From assembly GCA_030691435.1 (NCBI GenBank), contig JAUYEK010000144.1:1-6023 (forward strand): a stretch of DNA of 6,023 nucleotides, given 5' to 3'. Position numbers and translations under genes: made by a program. The notes under the pieces were generated by a model. It saw only the letters and a list, made by a program, of their open reading frames with translations, was not told the DNA's origin and made no database searches. Source of the stretch: Sulfuricella sp. (lineage in GTDB: Bacteria; Pseudomonadota; Gammaproteobacteria; Burkholderiales; Sulfuricellaceae). Position 1 is the stretch's first letter. Each line of letters starts with the position of its first letter. Shown one piece after another: positions 1-5,974 of this stretch.

Positions 1-1046
1 CCGTAATGGCGCAGCCCCTGTTACGGCGTCTGCGGGAACGCTATCCCGATGCCGTGATCGACGCCTTCGCTCCGGCCTGGGTGGCCCCGGTGCTGGAGCG
101 CATGGCGGAAATCCGGCGCGTCGTCATCAATCCGCTGGCCCATGGCGAGTTCGGCCTCAAGCTGCGCTGGAAGCTGGGGCGCGCGTTGCGGCAGGATCGC
201 TACGACCACGCCGTCATCCTGCCCAATTCGCTCAAGTCGGCGCTGATCCCCTTCTTCGCGGGCATACCGCTGCGCACCGGCTTCAAAGGCGAGATGCGCT
301 TTGGCCTGGTCAATGACATGCGGCATCTGGACAAACAGGCACTACCCCTGATGGTGGAACGCTTCGCTGCCCTGGCCGAATCTCCCGACACCCCGCTGTG
401 CCGACCGGTAGAGAATCCGCGCCTGACGGCGGATAAAGACCGGGTACAAATCACCCTCAACAAACTCGGTCTCGCTCCGAAAAAGCCAGTTATCGCGTTC
501 TGCGTCGGCGCCGAATACGGCCCGGCCAAGCGCTGGCCGGCGCCGCATTTCGCCGAACTGGCGCGGATGCTGTCCAGCACTGGGCCGGGCCATGAAATCT
601 GGCTGCTGGGCTCGCACAAGGATATAGAAATCGGCGCCGAAATCGAGCAGATATATTCCAGGCTACTTTCCTTTGCCCCCTCCCCCCTCGTGGGGGAGGG
701 TTGGGGAGAGGGGGGAAGATCAGAGCTCCGCAACCTGTGCGGCCAAACCGACATGGCCGAGGCCATCGACCTGCTTGCCGCCGCGAATCTCGCCGTCGTC
801 AACGACTCCGGCCTGATGCACATTGCCGCTGCGCTCGACAAGCCGGTGATCGCGCTGTTCGGCTCGTCCAGCCCCGGCTTCACCCCGCCGCTGTCGGATC
901 AAGCCCGGATCGTCAGCCTCAACCTGCCCTGCAGCCCCTGCTTCAAGCGGGTATGCCCGCTCGGGCACTTCGACTGCATGATGAAGCTCGCTCCGCAACG
1001 GGTATTCGAGGAAATCGCGGCAATGCTCCCCCACAGCGGCGCTTAA
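1..1046 (+). CDS. waaF: Lipopolysaccharide heptosyltransferase II, 5'-truncated by the window edge
   Basis: This enzyme transfers the second L-glycero-D-manno-heptose from ADP-heptose onto the LPS inner core at the cytoplasmic face of the inner membrane (GT-B fold, glycosyltransferase family 9). The first ATG in view (6-8) is probably not the start. The preceding in-frame codon is GTA (Val), and 'VMAQPLLRRL' matches family members, where it follows an N-terminal glycine-rich segment of about 15 residues, so the true start lies left of the window. Counting from that Met, the C-terminal domain shows 'FCVGAEYGPAKRWP' (165-178), the donor-site signature 'NDSGLMHIAAALDKP' (266-280), 'GSSSPGFTPPLS' (286-297) and the Cys-rich 'CSPCFKRVCPLGHFDC' (309-324) typical of WaaF. 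An anomaly is residues about 220-239, a Gly/Pro-rich stretch translated from a hairpin repeat (see the repeat entry), inserted before the usual 'LRNLCGQT' strand. The reading frame stays open, so the gene is probably functional. Family assignment is secure; heptosyltransferase II rather than I follows from the motifs. Confidence 0.93.
   Translation, partial: VMAQPLLRRLRERYPDAVIDAFAPAWVAPVLERMAEIRRVVINPLAHGEFGLKLRWKLGRALRQDRYDHAVILPNSLKSALIPFFAGIPLRTGFKGEMRFGLVNDMRHLDKQALPLMVERFAALAESPDTPLCRPVENPRLTADKDRVQITLNKLGLAPKKPVIAFCVGAEYGPAKRWPAPHFAELARMLSSTGPGHEIWLLGSHKDIEIGAEIEQIYSRLLSFAPSPLVGEGWGEGGRSELRNLCGQTDMAEAIDLLAAANLAVVNDSGLMHIAAALDKPVIALFGSSSPGFTPPLSDQARIVSLNLPCSPCFKRVCPLGHFDCMMKLAPQRVFEEIAAMLPHSGA
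671..719. repeat. GC-rich dispersed hairpin repeat embedded in frame in waaF
   Basis: The sequence shows a perfect 9-base inverted repeat, CCCTCCCCC (678-686) and GGGGGAGGG (692-700), with a 5-base loop. It is followed by a further G-run block (703-715) that can compete for pairing with the C-runs. It translates in the waaF frame as 'APSPLVGEGWGEGG', and its reverse strand reads 'PSPQPSPTRGEGA'. From general knowledge, such peptides mark a dispersed intergenic repeat common in proteobacterial genomes and often appear in spurious ORFs. Its place inside a conserved gene is unusual. The outer boundaries are approximate: I set them where the strong purine/pyrimidine bias ends. Confidence 0.75.
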
Positions 1047-1072
1047 TTGACAAGCGGCGCAAGGTATATATG
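1047..1072 (+). promoter_or_regulatory. Possible promoter for the HDOD gene
   Basis: A perfect TTGACA lies at 1047-1052, directly after the waaF stop. The best -10-like hexamer downstream is TATATG at 1067-1072 (4 of 6), but the spacer is only 14 bases, shorter than the usual 16-18. At 17-base spacing the hexamer is poor. The HDOD gene may therefore have a weak promoter of its own, or may simply be read through from waaF. Confidence 0.25.
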
Positions 1073-1096
1073 CATATCAACCTGGAAATTCAATGA
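1070..1096 (+). CDS. Possible 8-codon leader ORF overlapping the HDOD start
   Basis: An ATG at 1070 preceded by AAGG (1061-1064) opens a short frame encoding MHINLEIQ. Its TGA stop (1094-1096) overlaps the ATG of the next gene (1093-1095) in an ATGA arrangement. This is the geometry of translational coupling, and the downstream start has only a weak GGAA upstream. The peptide resembles nothing I recognise. It could be chance, since a frame this short carries no statistical weight. Confidence 0.25.
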   Translation: MHINLEIQ

Positions 1097-1950
1097 CAAC
1101 AGGGCAGTCAAAGGGGTTTGAATTCATCGAAAGCCTGGCGAAGGAACTCTCTTCCAAAAGCCTGGTTTTCCCGACTTCGCTGAATGTCACGATGCGCATC
1201 CGTTCCGCGCTGAACGCCCCCAATTCCTCGATTGAAAAGGTGGCCCACATCGTCGGGGCGGAACCGGTGCTTTCCGCCCATCTGCTGCGGCTGGCCAACT
1301 CTGCAGCAATGAATCTGAGTGGCAAACCGGTCACCGACCTGCACTCGGCAATTCCGCGGTTGGGCTATGCACTGGTGCGGAACGTCGCCATCTCAGTAGG
1401 AATGCGCCAGCTTTCCCAGTCCACCCCCCAGGGTGGCATGCAGCCACGCGTGGAGAAACTGTGGAATCACAGCATCCTGGTTGCCGCTCTCTCCTACGTG
1501 CTGGCGAAAAAGCTGACCCGGCTGAATCCGGACGAGGCGATGCTGGCGGGACTACTGCACGATATCGGTGCGTTTTATATCCTGACCAGGGCGAAGAACT
1601 ACCCCGACCTCTTCACCGATGAAGCAGCGCTGGAGGATATCGTCTACCAATGGCACACTGAAATCGGCCAGGCTATTCTGCAGAGTTGGGAAATACCGGA
1701 AGAAATCGCTGCCACAGCCAGAGACCATGAACTGTTTGATCGCGTCCACTATGGCCCCGCCGACTTGACCGATCTGGTCATGGTGGCGAATGTCCTTGCC
1801 AACCAAAGCACACCGGGCGCACCGGACGCCATGGACTGGCAATCGGCCCCGTCGGCTTTCGCCAGACTAGAGTTGGATGCGGATACCTGCGCCACGGTGA
1901 TGCGGGAATCCGAAGAGGAAATGAAACAGGTCGCCCTGGCGCTGGGCTGA
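1093..1950 (+). CDS. HDOD domain-containing protein, stand-alone
   Basis: This is a 285-residue soluble protein with no signal peptide or membrane segment. An HDOD domain (a divergent HD-hydrolase relative found in bacterial signalling proteins) covers about residues 25-225. The N-terminal helical part reads 'FPTSLNVTMRIRSALN', then 'VAHIVGAEPVLSAHLLRLANSA' (50-71) and 'AIPRLGYALVRNVAI' (86-100). The HD core has His126 in 'WNHSILVA' and His156-Asp157 in 'AGLLHDIGAFYIL'. Where catalytic HD proteins carry the last metal-binding Asp in an 'AD' pair, this one appears to have Asn ('VANVLA', about 232-237). By inference it is more likely a binding or regulatory module than an active phosphohydrolase. 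There is no attached receiver, GGDEF or EAL domain. The start is chosen at ATG 1093, 46 bases after the waaF stop, with a weak GGAA ahead of it. The specific role is unknown; the tie to waaF is proximity only. Confidence 0.9.
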   Translation: MTTGQSKGFEFIESLAKELSSKSLVFPTSLNVTMRIRSALNAPNSSIEKVAHIVGAEPVLSAHLLRLANSAAMNLSGKPVTDLHSAIPRLGYALVRNVAISVGMRQLSQSTPQGGMQPRVEKLWNHSILVAALSYVLAKKLTRLNPDEAMLAGLLHDIGAFYILTRAKNYPDLFTDEAALEDIVYQWHTEIGQAILQSWEIPEEIAATARDHELFDRVHYGPADLTDLVMVANVLANQSTPGAPDAMDWQSAPSAFARLELDADTCATVMRESEEEMKQVALALG

Positions 1951-1962
1951 TTCCTGTCTGAT

Positions 1963-3333
1963 CTACAGGGTCTTGGAAAAACGCGGTTTTTCTGCCGATT
2001 GCTGCTTGAGGTAGGCGTCGAAAGGCATCGCGATGTTGCGCAGGAAAAAGCGTCCGGGTTGGGTTACCGTGACCTTTTCCGGCGACAGTGCAACCAGTCC
2101 GTCCGCTTCCATCTCCTTCAGCTCCGCCAGGGCATCGGCGAAATAGCTGTCGAAATCGATCCCCCAGGCACGCCCGAACGATGCCTTGTCGAGCTCCAGA
2201 TCGCACATTATGCGGGTGATGGCATCGCGCCGCAGCTTGTCCTCATTCGTCACGCGCAGGCCGCGCTCCGTCGGCAGCCGCCCCTCACCCACCAGCCGGT
2301 AGTAGTCGGACAGCTTTTTCACGTTCTGCACGAACACATCCTCGGTCTGACTGATGGAGGAAGCGCCGAAAGCATAAATATCGCAGTTCTTGTGGGTGGT
2401 GTAGCCCTGAAAGTTGCGGTACAGGGTCTTGCTTTGCTGTGCCCTGACGATTTCATCGTCGGGTTTAGCGAAATGGTCCATGCCGATGTAGACGTAGCCT
2501 GCCGCGCCGAGCTTGTCCAATATCAACTGCTGTAGCGCGAGGCGGGTTTGCAGGCTGGGCAGATCAGATTCGACGATCAGCTTCTGGTGCTTCTTCATCC
2601 ATGGCACGTGGGCGTAATTGAACACCGCCAGCCGGTCCGGCCCCATGTCGATAATCCTGTCCAGCGTTTCGCGATAGGTTTCCACAGTCTGGTGCGGCAG
2701 GCCCACCATCAGGTCCATGTTGACGCTGTCGAAACCTTCCTCGCGCATCCAGCCGTACACTTGGCGGATCAGGCTTTCCGGCTGTACCCGGTTGACCGCC
2801 CGCTGCACGGTATCGTCGAGGTCCTGAACGCCCAGGCTGATGCGGTTGAAACCCGATTCTTTCAGGGCTTTGACATGCTCGCGGGAAAGCTCGCGCGGAT
2901 CGACCTCGCAGCCTTTTTCCGCATCGGCGGCGATGGTAAAGCGGCTGGCGATATGGGCAAACAGGCGGCGGATGTCGTCAGGATGCAGATAGGTCGGCGT
3001 GCCGCCGCCCCAGTGCAACTGGCGCGCAACCCGGCCGGGATTGGTCAGCGCCGCGACCCGGTCGATTTCCTGGAACAGGGTGTCCAGGTATTCGGTAGCG
3101 CGGCCATATTTCTTCGTCGCCACCATGTTGCAGCCGCAGTAGTAGCACAGCGTGTCGCAGAACGGGATGTGGACATACAGCGACAGGTCGCGCCCCTTGT
3201 CCTGGGTCTGTTTGATTTCCTCCAGCCACTCCTTCTCGCCGAAGGCCTCGGTGAAATAGGGTGCGGTCGGATAAGAAGTGTAACGAGGCCCGGCCTTGCT
3301 GTATTTTTCCAGTAGAGATGCGGCGAGTTGCAT
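1963..3333 (-). CDS. hemN: Oxygen-independent coproporphyrinogen III oxidase (radical SAM)
   Basis: It converts coproporphyrinogen III to protoporphyrinogen IX in heme synthesis without oxygen, using S-adenosylmethionine radicals, in the cytoplasm. The 456-residue length matches E. coli HemN (about 457). The N-terminal 'YSKAGPRYTSYPTAPYF' is the HemN signature. The radical SAM cluster motif CxxxCxxC is at Cys59, Cys63 and Cys66, within 'HIPFCDTLCYYCGCN', with the extra Cys68 typical of true HemN. SAM-binding 'GGGTPT' is at 109-114, 'EVDPRE' at 143-148 and 'RISLGVQDLD' at 164-173. The HemN C-terminal domain follows, including 'FGASSISQ' (322-329). The open frame continues upstream to 3441, but the Met at 3333 gives the family N-terminus, and the extra 36 residues would overlap the promoter region. 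The Shine-Dalgarno is weak. These HemN-specific features argue against the look-alikes HemW and ChuW/HutW. It converges on the HDOD gene with 12 bases between stops. Confidence 0.96.
   Translation of the reverse strand: MQLAASLLEKYSKAGPRYTSYPTAPYFTEAFGEKEWLEEIKQTQDKGRDLSLYVHIPFCDTLCYYCGCNMVATKKYGRATEYLDTLFQEIDRVAALTNPGRVARQLHWGGGTPTYLHPDDIRRLFAHIASRFTIAADAEKGCEVDPRELSREHVKALKESGFNRISLGVQDLDDTVQRAVNRVQPESLIRQVYGWMREEGFDSVNMDLMVGLPHQTVETYRETLDRIIDMGPDRLAVFNYAHVPWMKKHQKLIVESDLPSLQTRLALQQLILDKLGAAGYVYIGMDHFAKPDDEIVRAQQSKTLYRNFQGYTTHKNCDIYAFGASSISQTEDVFVQNVKKLSDYYRLVGEGRLPTERGLRVTNEDKLRRDAITRIMCDLELDKASFGRAWGIDFDSYFADALAELKEMEADGLVALSPEKVTVTQPGRFFLRNIAMPFDAYLKQQSAEKPRFSKTL
1976..1992. terminator. 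Possible bidirectional terminator-like hairpin between convergent genes
   Basis: GAAAAAC (1976-1982) and GTTTTTC (1986-1992) form a perfect 7-base inverted repeat with a 3-base loop. It lies in the last codons of hemN, about 25 bases past the HDOD stop. The arms contain A5/T5, so each strand shows a T-run in the 3' arm. The stem is AT-rich and no separate T-tract follows it, so real termination is uncertain. Confidence 0.3.
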
Positions 3334-3366
3334 GGTGACGTGCTTTTCAGAATAGGTGAGGCAAAG

Positions 3367-3396
3367 ATTATACTCTGGCTTGGTGGCAGGTGGAAA
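3367..3396 (-). promoter_or_regulatory. Likely hemN promoter
   Basis: On the minus strand a perfect -10 TATAAT (3372 down to 3367) follows a -35-like TTTCCA (3396 down to 3391, 4 of 6) with an 18-base spacer. Transcription would start near 3360 and give a leader of roughly 27 bases before the hemN ATG at 3333. This also supports the choice of the shorter hemN start. I found no FNR/ANR palindrome in the gap. Confidence 0.6.
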
Positions 3397-3419
3397 AATC
3401 GGTCGAAAACCCGCATAAT
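3391..3419 (+). promoter_or_regulatory. Possible algC promoter
   Basis: TGGAAA (3391-3396, 4 of 6 to the -35 consensus), a 17-base spacer and CATAAT (3414-3419, 5 of 6 to the -10 consensus) precede the mutase gene. The predicted leader is about 27 bases. The -35 hexamer is the same six bases as the hemN -35 on the other strand, so the two promoters overlap. Confidence 0.45.
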
Positions 3420-3441
3420 CAAGCCAAACAACATCAATCAC

Positions 3442-3445
3442 GGAG
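3442..3445 (+). promoter_or_regulatory. Ribosome binding site deciding the algC start
   Basis: GGAG sits 7 bases before ATG 3453. The open frame extends upstream to another ATG at 3390, but that one lies in the promoter region and has no comparable site. This, together with the family N-terminus 'IFKAYDIRG', fixes the start at 3453. Confidence 0.7.
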
Positions 3446-3452
3446 CTCCGCC

Positions 3453-4826
3453 ATGAATCTGCCCAAGGAAATTTTCAAAGCTTACGACATCCGCGGCGTC
3501 GTCGGCAAAACGCTGACCCCGGAAATCGTCGAAGCCATCGGCCACGCCATCGGTTCGGAAGCCGTAGCGCGCAAGCAGACCGCCATCGTCGTCGGTCGCG
3601 ACGGTCGCCTCTCCGGGCCGGATTTGGCCGCAGCGCTGGCGCGCGGCATCCAGAAAGCCGGCATCGACGTGATCGACCTCGGCATGGTCGCCACTCCGAT
3701 GACCTACTTCGCCGCCTACCAGCTGCAAACCAACTCGGCGGTAATGGTCACCGGCAGCCACAACCCGCCCGACTATAACGGCCTGAAAATGGTGCTGGGC
3801 GGCGACACCCTGTCCGGCGATACGATCCAGGCGCTGCGGATTCGGCTGGAACAGGGCGACCTGATCAACGGCAGCGGCAACTACAGCACCCACGACATCG
3901 CCGACGAATATCTCAACCGCATCACCTCCGACGTCAAGGTGGCGAGAAAGATGAAGATCATCGTCGACTGCGGCAATGGCGTACCCGGCGCATTCGCGCC
4001 CAAACTCTATCGCGACATGGGCTGCGAAGTGGAAGAAATGTTCTGCGAAGTGGACGGCAATTTCCCCAACCACCACCCCGACCCCTCGGTGCCCGAGAAC
4101 CTGCGCGACCTGATCGCCCGCCTCAAGACCAGCGATGCCGAAATCGGCTTTGCCTTCGACGGCGACGGCGATCGACTGGGCGTTGTCACCAAGGATGGCC
4201 GGATCATCTTCCCCGACCGCCAGCTGATGCTGTTCGCGCAGGACGTGCTGTCACGCAATCCCGGCGCGGAAATCATCTTCGACGTCAAATCCACCCGCAA
4301 CCTGTTTTCCTGGATCCGCGAACGCGGCGGCAAGCCGCTGCTGTGGAAAACCGGCCACTCCTTCATCAAGGCCAAGATGAAGGAAACCGGCGCCCTGCTG
4401 GCCGGCGAGATGAGCGGCCACATCTTCTTCAAGGAACGCTGGTACGGCTTCGACGACGGCCTCTACGCCGGCGCGCGGATGCTCGAATTCCTTTCGCAAC
4501 AGGCCGACATCAACGCCACCCTGCATGGCCTGCCGGACACCGTCAACACGCCGGAACTCCAGATCAAGATGGAGGAAGGCGCGCACTATGCCCTGATCGA
4601 CAGGCTGCAAAAAACCGCCAAATTCCCCAACGCCCAGGAAGTCATCACCCTCGACGGCCTGCGCGTGGAATACACCGACGGCTTCGGCCTGATGCGTCCG
4701 TCCAACACCACGCCGGTGATCGTGCTGCGCTTCGAGGCGGACAACGAAGCGGCGCTGAAGCGGATACAGGAAGAATTTCGGGCGGTGTTGCTGGCGGCGG
4801 CGCCAGATTTGACGTTGCCGTTTTAG
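3453..4826 (+). CDS. algC: Phosphomannomutase/phosphoglucomutase (AlgC type)
   Basis: It interconverts mannose-6-phosphate with mannose-1-phosphate and glucose-6-phosphate with glucose-1-phosphate in the cytoplasm, feeding GDP-mannose and UDP-glucose pools for LPS and exopolysaccharide. The 457 residues are close to Pseudomonas AlgC (463), and the motifs match it closely throughout. 'FKAYDIRGVVG' opens domain 1 (8-18). The catalytic phosphoserine loop is 'TGSHNPPDYNG' (100-110, Ser102). The Mg-binding loop is 'DGDGDR' (236-241). Sugar recognition is by 'GEMSGH' (318-323) and the C-terminal phosphate loop by 'RPSNTTP' (415-421). All key residues are present. The dual-specificity AlgC subgroup fits better than GlmM or single-function Pgm because of segments such as 'EVDGNFPNHHPDP' and 'FFKERWYGFDDG'. 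Physiological substrate preference cannot be settled from sequence; manB or pgm would be alternative symbols. It is divergent from hemN, and pyrD follows after 69 bases on the same strand. Confidence 0.94.
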   Translation: MNLPKEIFKAYDIRGVVGKTLTPEIVEAIGHAIGSEAVARKQTAIVVGRDGRLSGPDLAAALARGIQKAGIDVIDLGMVATPMTYFAAYQLQTNSAVMVTGSHNPPDYNGLKMVLGGDTLSGDTIQALRIRLEQGDLINGSGNYSTHDIADEYLNRITSDVKVARKMKIIVDCGNGVPGAFAPKLYRDMGCEVEEMFCEVDGNFPNHHPDPSVPENLRDLIARLKTSDAEIGFAFDGDGDRLGVVTKDGRIIFPDRQLMLFAQDVLSRNPGAEIIFDVKSTRNLFSWIRERGGKPLLWKTGHSFIKAKMKETGALLAGEMSGHIFFKERWYGFDDGLYAGARMLEFLSQQADINATLHGLPDTVNTPELQIKMEEGAHYALIDRLQKTAKFPNAQEVITLDGLRVEYTDGFGLMRPSNTTPVIVLRFEADNEAALKRIQEEFRAVLLAAAPDLTLPF

Positions 4827-4841
4827 CAAGCGTAGCGCGTA

Positions 4842-4870
4842 GGATGGGTGGAGCGAAGCGATACCCATCC
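4842..4870. repeat. Dispersed hairpin repeat between algC and pyrD
   Basis: GGATGGGT (4842-4849) pairs perfectly with ACCCATCC (4863-4870) around a 13-base centre rich in GCGAAGCG. The unit, together with the preceding GCGTAGCGCGTA, has the look of a family I recognise as widespread in beta- and gammaproteobacterial intergenic regions; its translation often appears as 'RMGGAKRYPS'. It begins 15 bases after the algC stop. No T-run follows, so it is not a classic terminator, but it could protect the 3' end of the algC message. Confidence 0.75.
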
Positions 4871-4883
4871 ACATTAATCCCGA

Positions 4884-4889
4884 TAAAAT
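4884..4889 (+). promoter_or_regulatory. -10-like hexamer immediately upstream of pyrD
   Basis: TAAAAT (5 of 6 to TATAAT) lies 6 bases before the pyrD ATG. A start of transcription about 7 bases downstream would fall on or near the A of the ATG at 4896, giving a leaderless message. At 16-18 base spacing the -35 region falls in the 3' arm of the hairpin repeat and matches poorly (best TACCCA, 3 of 6, at 4862-4867). Confidence 0.35.
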
Positions 4890-4895
4890 ACCCGC

Positions 4896-5936
4896 ATGTA
4901 CTCATTCATCCGCTCCCTATTTTTCAGTCTCGACGCTGAAACCGCCCACGGCCTCGGCATGCGTGCCATCAGGGACGCCCACCGGCTGGGTCTGTTGTGC
5001 CTGCTCGCACCGCGCATCAAAACAACACCCCACACCGTGATGGGATTGACCTTCCCCAATCCGGTGGGCCTGGCAGCCGGGCTGGATAAGGATGGCGACT
5101 ATATCGATGCGCTCGGCGCGCTGGGTTTCGGCTTCATCGAAATCGGCACGGTCACGCCCCGCCCCCAGCCCGGCAACCCCAAACCGCGCCTGTTCCGGCT
5201 GCCGAAGGCGGAGGCGATCATCAACCGCATGGGCTTCAACAACAAGGGGGTCGACTATCTGGTCGATAGCGTCAAACGCAGCCGCTACCAGGGCATCCTC
5301 GGCATCAACATCGGCAAGAATTTCGACACGCCGATCGAAAAGGCGGTTGACGATTACCTGATCTGTTTGCGCAAGGTCTACCCCTACGCCAGCTACGTCA
5401 CCGTCAACATTTCCTCGCCCAACACCAAGAACCTGCGCCAGTTGCAGCAGTCGGACGAGCTGGAAAACCTGCTTGCCGCACTCAAGGCCGAACAGAAGGC
5501 GCTCGCCGAGCAACACGGCAAGGTCGTGCCGCTGGCGCTCAAAATCGCACCCGACCTCGACACCGGGCAGATCATCACGATTGCCGACCTGCTGCTCAAA
5601 TACCAGATCGACGGCGTGATTGCCACCAACACCACCATCAGTCGCGAGGGCGTGGAAGGCCTGCCGCACGCCGAGGAAACCGGCGGTCTCTCCGGTGCGC
5701 CGGTGCGCAATAAATCCAACGCGGTAATCAAGCAACTCTCCATTGCACTACAGGGAAAAATCCCGATTATCGGGGTTGGCGGCATCATGAGCGGGCTCGA
5801 TGCCGCAGAAAAGATTCAGGTTGGCGCCAGCCTGGTACAGTTCTACTCCGGCCTGATTTACCGCGGCCCGAAACTGGTGGCGGAAGCCGTGCGCGAGATC
5901 GAAAGCGCTGAATGCATGTCCTGCAAGCGGATGTAA
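4896..5936 (+). CDS. pyrD: Dihydroorotate dehydrogenase (quinone), class 2
   Basis: It oxidises dihydroorotate to orotate in pyrimidine synthesis, passing electrons through FMN to membrane quinone; it is peripheral on the inner membrane. The 346 residues carry the class 2 hallmarks. The N-terminal membrane-associating helices include '[21 protein letters not shown]' split over 1-21. Then come '[13 protein letters not shown]' (55-67), '[20 protein letters not shown]' (82-101), 'NRMGFNN' (110-116) and 'GINIGKN' (136-142). The catalytic base serine is in 'NISSPNT' (171-177, Ser174), which is Ser rather than the Cys of class 1. FMN contacts are Lys216 in 'ALKIAPD', 'TNTT' (244-247), 'GGLSG' (263-267), 'GVGGI' (293-297) and '[10 protein letters not shown]' (316-325). 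The ATG at 4896 fits the family N-terminus, although no Shine-Dalgarno is visible ahead of it. The last residues, 'ECMSCKRM', hold a CxxC pair not needed for the fold. Confidence 0.96.
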   Translation: MYSFIRSLFFSLDAETAHGLGMRAIRDAHRLGLLCLLAPRIKTTPHTVMGLTFPNPVGLAAGLDKDGDYIDALGALGFGFIEIGTVTPRPQPGNPKPRLFRLPKAEAIINRMGFNNKGVDYLVDSVKRSRYQGILGINIGKNFDTPIEKAVDDYLICLRKVYPYASYVTVNISSPNTKNLRQLQQSDELENLLAALKAEQKALAEQHGKVVPLALKIAPDLDTGQIITIADLLLKYQIDGVIATNTTISREGVEGLPHAEETGGLSGAPVRNKSNAVIKQLSIALQGKIPIIGVGGIMSGLDAAEKIQVGASLVQFYSGLIYRGPKLVAEAVREIESAECMSCKRM

Positions 5937-5974
5937 TTCAAATTCTCGATGAAAACGCGAATAATTATGGCATC

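Noticed and set aside
200..883. Long minus-strand open frame opposite waaF, containing 'PSPQPSPTRGEGA'
   Set aside because: It is antisense to a clear waaF; its peptide motif is the reverse translation of the hairpin repeat, and nothing else in it resembles a known protein.
2548..3315. 255-residue plus-strand open frame opposite hemN
   Set aside because: It is a shadow of GC-rich hemN codons, with no recognisable domain and His/Val/Gln-rich composition typical of antisense frames.
3418..3437. FNR/ANR box upstream of hemN
   Set aside because: ATCAA half-sites occur at 3418-3422 and 3433-3437, but both point the same way and neither has a TTGAT partner at the required 4-base spacing.
3334..3441. 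36-residue N-terminal extension of hemN
   Set aside because: The extension would run through a perfect TATAAT and the predicted promoter; known HemN proteins begin near the chosen Met, and the length then matches the family.
3438..4076. 212-residue minus-strand open frame opposite algC
   Set aside because: It is antisense to well-conserved algC motifs, with low-complexity Val/Asp/Ala/His composition and no family match by eye.
4842..4880. Rho-independent terminator for algC
   Set aside because: The hairpin is convincing, but it is followed by ACATTAATCC and not a T-tract, and its sequence is better explained as a dispersed repeat.
4343..4939. Plus-strand frame reading 'RRMGGAKRYPS' across the algC-pyrD gap
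   Set aside because: It is an out-of-frame reading of the end of algC that continues through the hairpin repeat; the peptide is a known by-product of that repeat.
4917..5735. 272-residue minus-strand open frame opposite pyrD
   Set aside because: It is a shadow of pyrD, whose catalytic and FMN motifs are all intact on the plus strand.
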